A DNA stretch of 21,616 nucleotides, taken from a virus. The stretch is taken from positions 1 through 21,616 of IMG/VR virus record IMGVR_UViG_3300017760_000126, one strand, 5' to 3'. Shown in pieces: positions 9,321 through 17,579 of the stretch. Below the pieces are notes generated by a model, which was not told where the DNA came from, made no database searches, and was given only the letters and a program-made list of their open reading frames with translations. The first letter of the stretch is position 1, and each line of letters opens with the position of its first letter. Position numbers and translations under genes: made by a program.

Positions 9321-12300
9321 ATGGCAATTAAAGCAAAGATAACATCAACCAATAGCGCAGGTCCTCAAAAAGTTTCTGTTACAGTTCCCGCAGGAGGCGG
9401 TGCTGTTACATCTGTTACTGCTATAGGTGATTTAACAAACGTTACTGCTTCATCATTACCTGACGGTGCTATTTTACAATATGCAACTGCCTCAGGTCAA
9501 TTCGTATCAGGTGCGCCAATTGATGATGATACATTTCCTGCCGTAACGGCAACTGCTAAAAGTATTCACTCTGGTGAAAGTATTAGAAATTTTATTTTAG
9601 ATGGCACAGCAACACTTACTAACAAGACAATAGATTTAGACGCCAACTCCTTAACAGGTACAATAACAGAATTTAATAGTGCATTACAAAGTGCTGACTT
9701 TGCTACTTTAGCAAATACAGAAACATTTACAAATAAAACTATAACACAACCAAAGATTGCTGAAATAGATTCCTTATCAAGTGGTGGTATTGTACTAGAC
9801 GCTGATGCTGATATTACATTAGACGCTGATGGTGCAGATATAATTTTAAAAGACGGTGGTACTGAGTTTGGTAGATTTACAAACTCATCTGGTGAATTAG
9901 TAATTAAATCAAGTTCAAGTTCTACAACAGCATTAACATTTAGTGGTTCAAGTGCCACGTTAGCAGGTAACTTAACAGTTACAGGTACATCTACATTCAA
10001 TGGTGGTACAATTAATCTTGGTGACGCAGCTACAGATACAATTGCTTTCAATGGTACAATTACTGGCAGTTTAGTATTTGAAGGTAGTACAAGTGATAGT
10101 TTTGAAACTACATTAACACCAGGTAATCCAACTGCTGATATTACACTTACATTACCATCAAGCGCTAGTGATACACTTGTAGGTAAAGCAACTACTGATA
10201 CACTTACAAACAAATCAATAGATTTAGCAAACAATACTATAACAGGTTCAGTTGCAGAATTTAATAGTGCATTACAAAGTGATAGTTTCGTTACACTTAC
10301 AGGTTCAGAAACTTTATCAAACAAACAGTTTACAAATCCAGTTATAGCACATATAGACGGTACTGGTGGTATAGAATTAGACGCAGTACAAGACATTACT
10401 TTAGACGCAGGTGGCGGAGATATATTTTTAAAAGATGATACAGCTGCTTTTGGTGCGTTAACAAATAGTTCAGGTAACTTAATAATTAAATCTGGTACTA
10501 CAACTGCTATGACATTTAGTGGTGCTAATGTAACTATGGCAGGTAATGCTACAGTTGCAGGTAACTTAACAGTTCAAGGTACTACAACTACGGTTGACAG
10601 TTCATCTATAAATGTTCAGAATGCTTTAGTCTTTGAAGGTGCAACAGCAGATAGTTTTGAAACAACATTAACTACAGTTGACCCTACAGCAGATAGAACA
10701 GTATCATTACCAAATGCAACAGACACATTAATAGGTAAAGCAACTACTGATACATTAACAAATAAAACTTTAACAACTCCTGTAATTGCAGAAATAGATT
10801 CCAATGCTTCTATAACTTTAGACGCTGCTACTGATATTATATTAGACGCAGGTGAACAAGATATAATTTTAAAAGATGACGGTACTGAGTTTGGTAGATT
10901 TACTAATAGTTCAGGTGAGTTAGTAATTAAATCAGGTTCAAGTTCTACAACGGCAATCTCAATGTCAGGTGCCAATGTTACAATTGCAGGTAATTTAGTA
11001 GTAACTGGTGCAACAGAAAATGATGGCAATATAACAATTGGTGACGCTGCTACAGATACTATTACTTTTGGTGGTACTATTCAAGGTAGTTTAGTCTTTG
11101 AGGGTAGTACAGCAGACAGTTTTGAAACAACTTTAACACCAGGTAATCCTAGTGGAGATATTACTCTTACATTACCGTCAAGTGCTACTGATACTATAGT
11201 TGCAAGAAACACTACAGACACATTAACAAACAAAACTTTAACAAGTCCAACAATCAATGCAGGAACATTAAGTGGTGCATTTACTGGAACGGCAGACTTA
11301 ACAGGACTAGTTCTTTCAGGTGCAAGTCCTCTTGTTTTTGAAGGTTCAACAAATAATAGTTTTGAAACAACTTTAGCAGTTACAGACCCAACAGCAGATA
11401 GAACAATTAGTTTACCTAACTCTACAGGTACTTTAGTTGTAACTGCTGATGTATCTGGTGACGCTACAATGGCAACATCTGGTGCATTAACATTAACAAC
11501 AGTCAATAGTAACGTAGGTCAGTTTGGTAGTACAACAGCAATACCAGTAGTAACAGTTAACGCAAAAGGTCTTGTTACTGCCTTATCAACAGCAACAATT
11601 GTAACAACATTAACTGTAGGTGCAGATAGTGGTTCAAATGACGCTGTTTCTTTGGCGACAGACACACTTAATTATGAGGGTGGTGCAAACATTACAACAA
11701 CGGTTTCTAATAACAATATAGCGATTGCCTTAGACGCTTCTCCATCAGTAACAGCATTAACAACAAGTGCTAATGTAAACGTTGGTGGTAGCATTGTATT
11801 TGAAGGTAGTACAGCAGATAGTTTTGAGACAACACTTGCAGTTACAGACCCTACAGCAGATAGAACAATAACTTTCCCTAACTCAACAGGTACAGTTGCG
11901 TTAACAAGCGATATTACTGGTGGTGGTCAAGCAGGTTCATTTACAAATTTAACATCTTCAGGTAATACTGTAGTTGGTAATGCAACTGGTGATACAGTAA
12001 CATTTAACGCTAGAGTGGCGTCAGATTTTGTACCTAGTGCTAATGATACTCATAGTTTAGGTTCTGCTTCTTTAAAATGGGCAGCATTGCATGTATCAGG
12101 AAGTACAATCTTCTTAGGTAACGCACAATTATCCTCTACTGGAACAACAGTAGTATTACCGGCGAATAGTAAGGTAGGTGATAGAGCGATTCCAGACGCT
12201 GACCCTATTACAGGTATTGTAACAAGAGGTGTGCCACTATTTACAAAAACTGGTGGTTTAGCTTCAGCTGCAGCCACTTTGAACTTTAAAGCGTCTGGTC

Positions 12301-12383
12301 GTTCAGACTTTGTATTTGAAGGATTTACTAAGGCAGATGGTTCATCAATAACAACACAAGAGAGAGCATTATTTTCATTTTAA
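9321..12383 (+). CDS. Tail fibre-like repeat protein (1,020 aa), fibre 2
   Basis: N-terminus MAIKAKITSTNSAGPQKVSV followed by a Gly/Ala stretch is an attachment-type module seen in marine phage fibres. The body holds five FEG-SFET repeats (F near 253, 438, 593, 673, 827) and three LDAxxDI-DGT modules. A GQFGSTTAIPVVTVNAKGLV block lies near residues 730-755, close in DNA to a block in fibre 3. Residues about 907-935 (NDTHSLGSASLKWAALHVSG) start a different C-terminal domain ending in TTQERALFSF. No S74 chaperone is present, so folding or trimerisation must rely on something else. AAGGGG at 9311-9316 is the ribosome site; no late promoter is seen in the short gap, so it is probably read from 8932. 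Receptor-binding role inferred. Confidence 0.85.
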   Translation: MAIKAKITSTNSAGPQKVSVTVPAGGGAVTSVTAIGDLTNVTASSLPDGAILQYATASGQFVSGAPIDDDTFPAVTATAKSIHSGESIRNFILDGTATLTNKTIDLDANSLTGTITEFNSALQSADFATLANTETFTNKTITQPKIAEIDSLSSGGIVLDADADITLDADGADIILKDGGTEFGRFTNSSGELVIKSSSSSTTALTFSGSSATLAGNLTVTGTSTFNGGTINLGDAATDTIAFNGTITGSLVFEGSTSDSFETTLTPGNPTADITLTLPSSASDTLVGKATTDTLTNKSIDLANNTITGSVAEFNSALQSDSFVTLTGSETLSNKQFTNPVIAHIDGTGGIELDAVQDITLDAGGGDIFLKDDTAAFGALTNSSGNLIIKSGTTTAMTFSGANVTMAGNATVAGNLTVQGTTTTVDSSSINVQNALVFEGATADSFETTLTTVDPTADRTVSLPNATDTLIGKATTDTLTNKTLTTPVIAEIDSNASITLDAATDIILDAGEQDIILKDDGTEFGRFTNSSGELVIKSGSSSTTAISMSGANVTIAGNLVVTGATENDGNITIGDAATDTITFGGTIQGSLVFEGSTADSFETTLTPGNPSGDITLTLPSSATDTIVARNTTDTLTNKTLTSPTINAGTLSGAFTGTADLTGLVLSGASPLVFEGSTNNSFETTLAVTDPTADRTISLPNSTGTLVVTADVSGDATMATSGALTLTTVNSNVGQFGSTTAIPVVTVNAKGLVTALSTATIVTTLTVGADSGSNDAVSLATDTLNYEGGANITTTVSNNNIAIALDASPSVTALTTSANVNVGGSIVFEGSTADSFETTLAVTDPTADRTITFPNSTGTVALTSDITGGGQAGSFTNLTSSGNTVVGNATGDTVTFNARVASDFVPSANDTHSLGSASLKWAALHVSGSTIFLGNAQLSSTGTTVVLPANSKVGDRAIPDADPITGIVTRGVPLFTKTGGLASAAATLNFKASGRSDFVFEGFTKADGSSITTQERALFSF
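9971..10020 (+). repeat. 50-bp near-identical block shared with 13271-13320
   Basis: This block in fibre 2 differs from 13271-13320 in fibre 3 by only two silent bases. It encodes LTVTGTSTFNGGTINLG. It lies at the joint between the LDA module and the next FEG repeat and could act as a homologous exchange point. Confidence 0.85.
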
Positions 12384-12394
12384 CACTAAAAGGA

Positions 12395-12402
12395 TATAAA
12401 TA
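12395..12402 (+). promoter_or_regulatory. T4-type late promoter (TATAAATA) abutting the fibre 3 start codon
   Basis: An exact TATAAATA ends only five bases before the ATG at 12408. Because T4-type late transcription begins a few bases downstream of the octamer, the predicted start is at or next to the ATG, giving a leaderless or nearly leaderless message. The only Shine-Dalgarno-like stretch, AAAAGGA at 12387-12393, lies upstream of the promoter core and 14 bases from the ATG. Confidence 0.7.
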
Positions 12403-12407
12403 GTATT

Positions 12408-14309
12408 ATGGCAGATAAAGTACCAATAAGGACGGTCTTCGACAGTAGTGGAAACGCTACTGGACTAGCAGAATATCAATCAGGAGAAACAGTAGGTTTC
12501 GTACACGGTGGTACAGGTTTAGCCGCTGTAGGAACTGCCGGTCAGGTATTAAGAGTAAATGCAGGTGCAAACGGTTTAGAATACGGTGACGGTTTTTCTG
12601 CTAACGCAATCACATTAGACGCAGCTACAGACATTACATTAGACGCTGGTGGCGCAGATATTATTTTAAAAGATGACGGTACTGAATTTGGTAGATTTAG
12701 TAACTCATCAGGACAACTTGTCATTAAATCAAGTGGTAGTGCTACTACTGCTATTTCAATGTCAGGTGCAAATGTTACCATTGCAGGTAACTTAACAGTC
12801 ACAGGTACAACTGAGGGTGATAGTAATATTACTTTAGGTGACGCTGCTACAGATACAGTAACCTTTGGTGGTACTATTGCAGGTAGTTTAGTATTTGAAG
12901 GTTCAAGTGCTGATAGTTTTGAAACTACTTTAGTACCAGGTAATCCAAGTGCTGATATTAGTTTAACATTACCCGCTACTGCTAGTGATACATTAGCAGG
13001 TATTGCTTCAACACAAACACTTACAAATAAAACATTAACGACACCTGTTATTGCTGAAATAGATAGTGGTTCTACAATTACATTAGACGCAACCACAGAT
13101 ATCGTATTAGACGCTGACGGTGGTGATGTATTCTTAAAAGACGCAGGTACAACTTATGGGTCATTAACAAATACATCTGGTAACTTAATAATCAAATCAG
13201 GTACTACAACAGCATTAACAATGAGTGGTGCAAACGTAACAGCTGCAAATGATTTATCAGTTGGTGGTGACTTAACAGTTACAGGTACATCTACATTTAA
13301 CGGTGGTACAATTAATCTTGGTGATAGTGCTTCAGATACAGTTGTCTTCAATGGTCTTATATCAGGAAGTATTGTCTTTGAAGGTTCAACAGTAGATAGT
13401 TTTGAAACTACTTTAACACCAGGTAATCCAAGTTCAGATATTACATTAACATTACCAAGTGCAGCTTCAGACCAATTAGTTGCAAGAAACACCACAGACA
13501 CATTAACAAATAAAACTTTAACAAGTCCAACAGTTTCAGGTTTAACATTATCAGATAGTGCAATCAGTTTTGAAGGTTCTACTGCTAACTCATTTGAAAC
13601 TTCTTTAACTGTAACAGACCCTACAGCAGATAGAACAATTACATTACCAAACGCAACTGGTACTCTTATATCTCATGGAATGTTTAGTGGTGACGCTACA
13701 GTAGCAACAAACGGTGCATTGACATTAGCAACAGTTAATTCAAACGTAGGTCAAGCAGGTAGTGCTACAGCAATACCAGTAGTAACAGTTAACGCAAAAG
13801 GACTTGTAACAGCAGTATCAACTGCCTCAATCACAACTACTTTAACAGTAGGTGCAGATAGTGGGTCAAACGATACAATATCATTAGCAAGTGATACATT
13901 AGATTTTTCAGGTGGTAGTAATATCACTACAACAGTTTCAAACAATGATATCTCAATCGCTTTAGACGCAAGTCCAAGCGTTACCAACTTAACAGTTGGT
14001 GGTAACATTGTATTTGAAGGTTCAACAGCAGACAGTTTTGAGACTACTTTAGCAGTAACAGACCCAACCGCTGATAGAACAATCACAATACCTAATAAAA
14101 CAGGTACTGTGGCAATGACAATTGATACATCATTCCCACAATCAACACTAACAGAACACCCAGCGGCGCAAGGAAATGCTGACTTAGCAGGAGGTGAGAC
14201 ACCTTTTCAAGCAATCGTTGACGCATTCCAAGTTATTACATCTGATTTGTATGACCACATGGAACCTAGAGGTTCTGTAGTTACAGTTGATTTAGGAAGT
14301 GTAGCATAA
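12408..14309 (+). CDS. Tail fibre-like repeat protein (633 aa), fibre 3
   Basis: The N-terminus VPIRTVFDSSGNATGLAEYQ, then HGGTGLAAVGTAGQVLRVN to about residue 61, is a conserved attachment-type module of marine phage fibres. Two LDAxxDI-DGT modules and four FEG-SFET repeats (F near 163, 324, 388, 536) follow, with a TAIPVVTVNAKGLVTAV block at about 455-475 shared with fibre 2. After residue 570 the C-terminus is unlike the other fibres: TIDTSFPQSTLTEHPAAQGN, then a helix TPFQAIVDAFQVITSDLYDH and PRGSVVTVDLGSVA. There is no S74 domain. It has its own late promoter immediately upstream with no usual ribosome site. Receptor binding or a structural fibre segment is inferred. Confidence 0.85.
   Translation: MADKVPIRTVFDSSGNATGLAEYQSGETVGFVHGGTGLAAVGTAGQVLRVNAGANGLEYGDGFSANAITLDAATDITLDAGGADIILKDDGTEFGRFSNSSGQLVIKSSGSATTAISMSGANVTIAGNLTVTGTTEGDSNITLGDAATDTVTFGGTIAGSLVFEGSSADSFETTLVPGNPSADISLTLPATASDTLAGIASTQTLTNKTLTTPVIAEIDSGSTITLDATTDIVLDADGGDVFLKDAGTTYGSLTNTSGNLIIKSGTTTALTMSGANVTAANDLSVGGDLTVTGTSTFNGGTINLGDSASDTVVFNGLISGSIVFEGSTVDSFETTLTPGNPSSDITLTLPSAASDQLVARNTTDTLTNKTLTSPTVSGLTLSDSAISFEGSTANSFETSLTVTDPTADRTITLPNATGTLISHGMFSGDATVATNGALTLATVNSNVGQAGSATAIPVVTVNAKGLVTAVSTASITTTLTVGADSGSNDTISLASDTLDFSGGSNITTTVSNNDISIALDASPSVTNLTVGGNIVFEGSTADSFETTLAVTDPTADRTITIPNKTGTVAMTIDTSFPQSTLTEHPAAQGNADLAGGETPFQAIVDAFQVITSDLYDHMEPRGSVVTVDLGSVA
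13271..13320 (+). repeat. 50-bp near-identical block shared with 9971-10020
   Basis: Second copy of the block described in fibre 2, differing at two bases. The flanks diverge quickly on the downstream side (TAGTGCTTCA against CGCAGCTACA), which marks the edge of close identity. Confidence 0.85.
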
Positions 14310-14314
14310 TAGAT

Positions 14315-14322
14315 TATAAATA
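14315..14322 (+). promoter_or_regulatory. T4-type late promoter, first of a tandem pair
   Basis: An exact TATAAATA lies six bases after the fibre 3 stop, in the 49-base gap before fibre 4. The predicted transcript start is near 14328. Confidence 0.75.
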
Positions 14323-14323
14323 G

Positions 14324-14331
14324 TATAAATA
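14324..14331 (+). promoter_or_regulatory. T4-type late promoter, second of a tandem pair
   Basis: A second exact TATAAATA begins nine bases after the first, so the cores are separated by one G. The predicted start is near 14337, leaving a leader with AGGAGA (14348-14353) five bases before the ATG at 14359. Confidence 0.75.
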
Positions 14332-14358
14332 TAGCATAGAATTAACTAGGAGAAAAAT

Positions 14359-17300
14359 ATGCCAACAGCATTACAATTAAGACGAGGTAACACGTCTCAA
14401 AATAATAGTTTTACAGGTGCTGTAGGTGAGGTAAGTGTAGATACTGATAAAGATACTCTTAGAGTCCATGACGGCTCGACAGCAGGTGGTTTTGAAGTAG
14501 TAACAACAACCGCTACACAAACACTCACAAACAAAACCTTAACGAGTCCAAATATTTCAGGCGCTTCTTTTACAGGTGCAAGTTTCACTTTTGAAGGTGC
14601 TTCAGACGACAGTTTTGAAACAACTCTAACTGTTACAGACCCAACAGCAGATAGAACAGTAACTATCCCTAACGCTACTACTACACTAGTAGGAAGAGAT
14701 ACAACTGATACTTTAACAAACAAAACTTTAACAACACCAGTTATCAACGAGATTGATGGTTCTACTATCACATTAGACGCTTCAGCAGATATTATATTAG
14801 ACGCTGATGGTGCTAATGTAACTATAAAAGACGGTGGTACAACAACACTAGATTTTGTTAGTAACGGTGCAACAGATATTACTTTAGACGCTCCAGGCGA
14901 TGTCAAAATAGACGCTGATGGCGGAGACATAATCTTTATGGATGGTGGTGCTGTCTATGGTAGTGCAACAAACAATTCAGGTAACTTGATTATCAAATCA
15001 GGAACTACAACAGCTGCAACATTTAGTGGTGCAAACGTAACATTGGCAGGTACAGTTGCTTCAGGTGCAATTACATCATCTGGTTCACTTACTGGTACTC
15101 AAGCAATATTATCAAATGCAAGTCCATTAGTATTTGAAGGTGCAACAGCAGATAGTTTTGAAACAACTATTGCAGTTACAGACCCAACAGCAGATAGAAC
15201 ACTTACATTACCAGACGCAACAGACACATTAGTGGGAAGAGCAACAACAGATACGTTGACTAACAAAACACTAACTACTCCAGTTATTGCTGAAATAGAT
15301 AGTGCTGGCAACTTTACAGTTGACGCAGCTACAGATATCATATTAGACGCAGATGGCGGAGATGTTTTCTTAAAAGACGCTGGTACTACTTACGGTTCAT
15401 TAACGAACACAGGCGGTAACTTGATTATTAAATCAGGTACAACTACTGCTATGACCATGTCAGGTGCAAACGTAACAATCGCAGGTAACTTAACAGTATC
15501 AGGTTCTACAACTACAGTTGATAGTTCAACAGTTAACTTACAAACAGGTTTCGTTTTTGAAGGTTCAACAGCAGATAGTTTTGAAACAACACTAGTTGCT
15601 ACTGACCCAACAGCAGATAGAACAGTAACTATACCAGATTTAACTGGTACAGTTTCTTTAATAACTGCTACAGAAACATTAACAAATAAAACACTTACAA
15701 CTCCCGTAATTGCAGAAATAGATAGTGGTTCAACAATCACACTTGACGCAACTACAGACATTATCTTAGACGCTGATGGTGATAACATCACTTTGAAAGC
15801 GGGTGGTACAACTGCCTTAGATTTTGTTTTAAATGGTGCAACTGATATTACATTAGACGCTCCAGGTGATATTAAGATAGACGCTGATGGCGGAGATATT
15901 TTCTTCCTAGACGCAGGTACTACTTATGGTAGTGCAACTAATAACTCTGGTAACTTAATCATTAAATCAGGCACAACTACGGCGGCAACATTTGATGGTG
16001 CAAACGTAACATTAGCAGGGACAGTAGGTTCAGGTGCAATCACATCATCAAGTACAGTAACAGCAACAGGCGCAGTATTAAGTGGTTCTGTAGTATTTGA
16101 AGGTGCAAGTGCAGACAGTTTTGAAACAACATTAGGTGTAGTTGACCCAACTGCTGACAGAGCAGTCAACATCGCTAACGTTGCAGGTACAATACAACCA
16201 TTTGCTGCTGCTTCAACAGACCAAATTACGGCAACACCGGCAGAATTAAACTTAATTGACGGTGGTACTGCTAGAGGTACTACAGCAATTGCAGACGGTG
16301 ATGGTGTACTAATCAATGACGGCGGTACAATGAGAATGACTACAGTTCAAACTCTTGCTGCCTACCTTGATGACGAAATTACAGCAATGCCAAATCTTGT
16401 GTCAACAGGTGCTTTGGACTCTGGTACAATTACATCAGGTTTTGGTACTATAAACAATGGTTCATCAACAATCACAACTACAGGTGCTTTGAGTGCAGTT
16501 GCAATCACAGCGGGTGGTAATTTATCACTAGGACAAAGTTATTCAGTTATCTTTGAAGGTTCTTCAAATGATAGTTTTGAAACAACATTAGGTGTAGTTG
16601 ACCCAACTGCTGATAGAGCAATTAATCTTGCAAACGTAGCAGGTACTTTACAACCTTTTGCCGCTGCTAGTACAGACGCTATTAGTGCAACACCGGCAGA
16701 AATTAATTTAATAGATGGTGGTACTGCTAGAGGTACTACTGCTGTCGCTTCAGGTGATGGTATATTAATTAATGATGGCGGTACTATGAGAATGACAAAC
16801 GTTGATACAGTATCAACATATTTTGCAGGTCATAGTGTTGGTGGTGGTAACATAGTTACAACTGGTGCTTTAAATGCAGGTTCAATCACTTCAGGTTTTG
16901 GTAACATAGATAACGGTTCATCTACATTAGATACAGGTGCCTTAACGGCAACTACAATTGCAGGTACAACAGGTACATTCTCAACTGGACTAGAAACAAA
17001 AAATGCGGCTACTAGTGCTGGTTTTGTTAAGTTCTTTGAAGATAGTGATAACGGTACTAACGCAGTAACTTTAATAGGTCCTGCTTCAACAGGTGATATA
17101 ACAATCACTTTACCAACTCAAGCAGGTACAGTTGTTGTATCAAACACAACAGACGGTAATGACGTACAGTTAGACAGTTTAGGTCTTAATACTGCCGCTT
17201 CAGGTACTGCTGGTGAGTTAAGAGCAACAAACGATATTACTGCCTTCTACAGTTCAGACGTAGCGCTTAAGGAAAACATTATCAACATTCCTTCTCCACT

Positions 17301-17562
17301 TGAAATGATTAAGAAAATCAACGGTGTATTCTTTGATTGGAAAGATAGTTTCATTGAGAGTAAAGGTGGCGAAGACGGATACTTTGTAAGAAAAAGAGAC
17401 GTTGGTGTTATCGCACAAGATGTTGAAAAAGTTATGCCAGAAATCGTTGGTACAAGACCTGACGGTATCAAAGCAGTTAAGTATGACAGACTAGTATCAG
17501 TATTGATTGAAGCTGTCAAAGAATTAACAGACGAAGTTAATACTTTAAAAAAGAATAAATAA
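14359..17562 (+). CDS. Tail fibre-like protein with S74 chaperone (1,067 aa), fibre 4
   Basis: Residues 1-47 (TALQLRRGNTSQNNSFTGAV then GEVSVDTDKDTLRVHDGS) resemble the N-terminal domain of phage tropism-determinant and fibre proteins. Five FEG-SFET repeats follow (F near 78, 259, 400, 580, 732) with three LDAxxDI modules, two of them extended by a DITLDAPGDxKIDADGGDI insert. Residues 578-729 and 730-868 are a tandem duplication carrying ATPAExNLIDGGTARGTTA and LINDGGTMRMT. Residues 875-966 and the Peptidase_S74 domain repeat the end of fibre 1; S966-D967 is the predicted autocleavage site, with K971 as partner Lys. After about 1045 the chain ends in a helix, VKELTDEVNTLKKNK. Two tandem late promoters precede it, suggesting high expression. 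It is the largest fibre and the best candidate for the main distal fibre, by inference. Confidence 0.87.
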   Translation: MPTALQLRRGNTSQNNSFTGAVGEVSVDTDKDTLRVHDGSTAGGFEVVTTTATQTLTNKTLTSPNISGASFTGASFTFEGASDDSFETTLTVTDPTADRTVTIPNATTTLVGRDTTDTLTNKTLTTPVINEIDGSTITLDASADIILDADGANVTIKDGGTTTLDFVSNGATDITLDAPGDVKIDADGGDIIFMDGGAVYGSATNNSGNLIIKSGTTTAATFSGANVTLAGTVASGAITSSGSLTGTQAILSNASPLVFEGATADSFETTIAVTDPTADRTLTLPDATDTLVGRATTDTLTNKTLTTPVIAEIDSAGNFTVDAATDIILDADGGDVFLKDAGTTYGSLTNTGGNLIIKSGTTTAMTMSGANVTIAGNLTVSGSTTTVDSSTVNLQTGFVFEGSTADSFETTLVATDPTADRTVTIPDLTGTVSLITATETLTNKTLTTPVIAEIDSGSTITLDATTDIILDADGDNITLKAGGTTALDFVLNGATDITLDAPGDIKIDADGGDIFFLDAGTTYGSATNNSGNLIIKSGTTTAATFDGANVTLAGTVGSGAITSSSTVTATGAVLSGSVVFEGASADSFETTLGVVDPTADRAVNIANVAGTIQPFAAASTDQITATPAELNLIDGGTARGTTAIADGDGVLINDGGTMRMTTVQTLAAYLDDEITAMPNLVSTGALDSGTITSGFGTINNGSSTITTTGALSAVAITAGGNLSLGQSYSVIFEGSSNDSFETTLGVVDPTADRAINLANVAGTLQPFAAASTDAISATPAEINLIDGGTARGTTAVASGDGILINDGGTMRMTNVDTVSTYFAGHSVGGGNIVTTGALNAGSITSGFGNIDNGSSTLDTGALTATTIAGTTGTFSTGLETKNAATSAGFVKFFEDSDNGTNAVTLIGPASTGDITITLPTQAGTVVVSNTTDGNDVQLDSLGLNTAASGTAGELRATNDITAFYSSDVALKENIINIPSPLEMIKKINGVFFDWKDSFIESKGGEDGYFVRKRDVGVIAQDVEKVMPEIVGTRPDGIKAVKYDRLVSVLIEAVKELTDEVNTLKKNK
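16090..16962 (+). repeat. 456-bp tandem duplication inside fibre 4
   Basis: The unit starting at 16090 repeats from 16546, a 456-base (152-codon) offset that keeps the frame. Both copies encode FEG-SFETTLGVVDPTADRA, IANVAGT or LANVAGT, QPFAAASTD, the LIDGGTARGTTA block, INDGGTMRMT and GSITSGFG-type ends. Similarity fades at the 3' end of each unit, so the event is not recent. Confidence 0.85.
16981..17559 (+). repeat. S74 chaperone cassette, copy 2
   Basis: Matches 8110-8670 in fibre 1. The first 92 codons, starting STGLETKN, are nearly the same; the chaperone portion differs more, and copy 2 has a longer C-terminal helix. Confidence 0.85.
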
Positions 17563-17579
17563 TTTGAGGAGAAATTAAG

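Larger units (their letters stand above)
7357..16640 (+). repeat. Dispersed fibre repeat family, 17 FEG-SFET copies in four genes
   Basis: The coding motif FEGxxxxSFETxL, followed after a few residues by DPTADRTIxLP or NPxxDIxLTLP, occurs 17 times. The FEG codons start at 7360, 7564, 7729; 10077, 10632, 11097, 11337, 11799; 12894, 13377, 13569, 14013; and 14590, 15133, 15556, 16096, 16552. Copies are similar at DNA level as well as protein level. A partner module, LDAxxDIxLDADGGDxxxKD through GANVTxAGxLTV, occurs about ten times between them, usually joined by TLTNKTLTTPVIAEID. The order of modules differs between the genes, so the region is a mosaic of shared blocks. Confidence 0.9.

Noticed and set aside
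7357-16640. CRISPR array
   Set aside because: The repeats are long, coding, imperfect and in frame, with no regular short repeat-spacer pattern.
17554-17561. AATAAATA before the Gly-rich gene as a late promoter
   Set aside because: First base differs from the core and the match lies across the Lys-rich end and stop of fibre 4.
6787-17562. Diversity-generating retroelement acting on the fibres
   Set aside because: No reverse transcriptase, and the repeats differ throughout rather than at adenines in one variable region; nothing resembles a template repeat.
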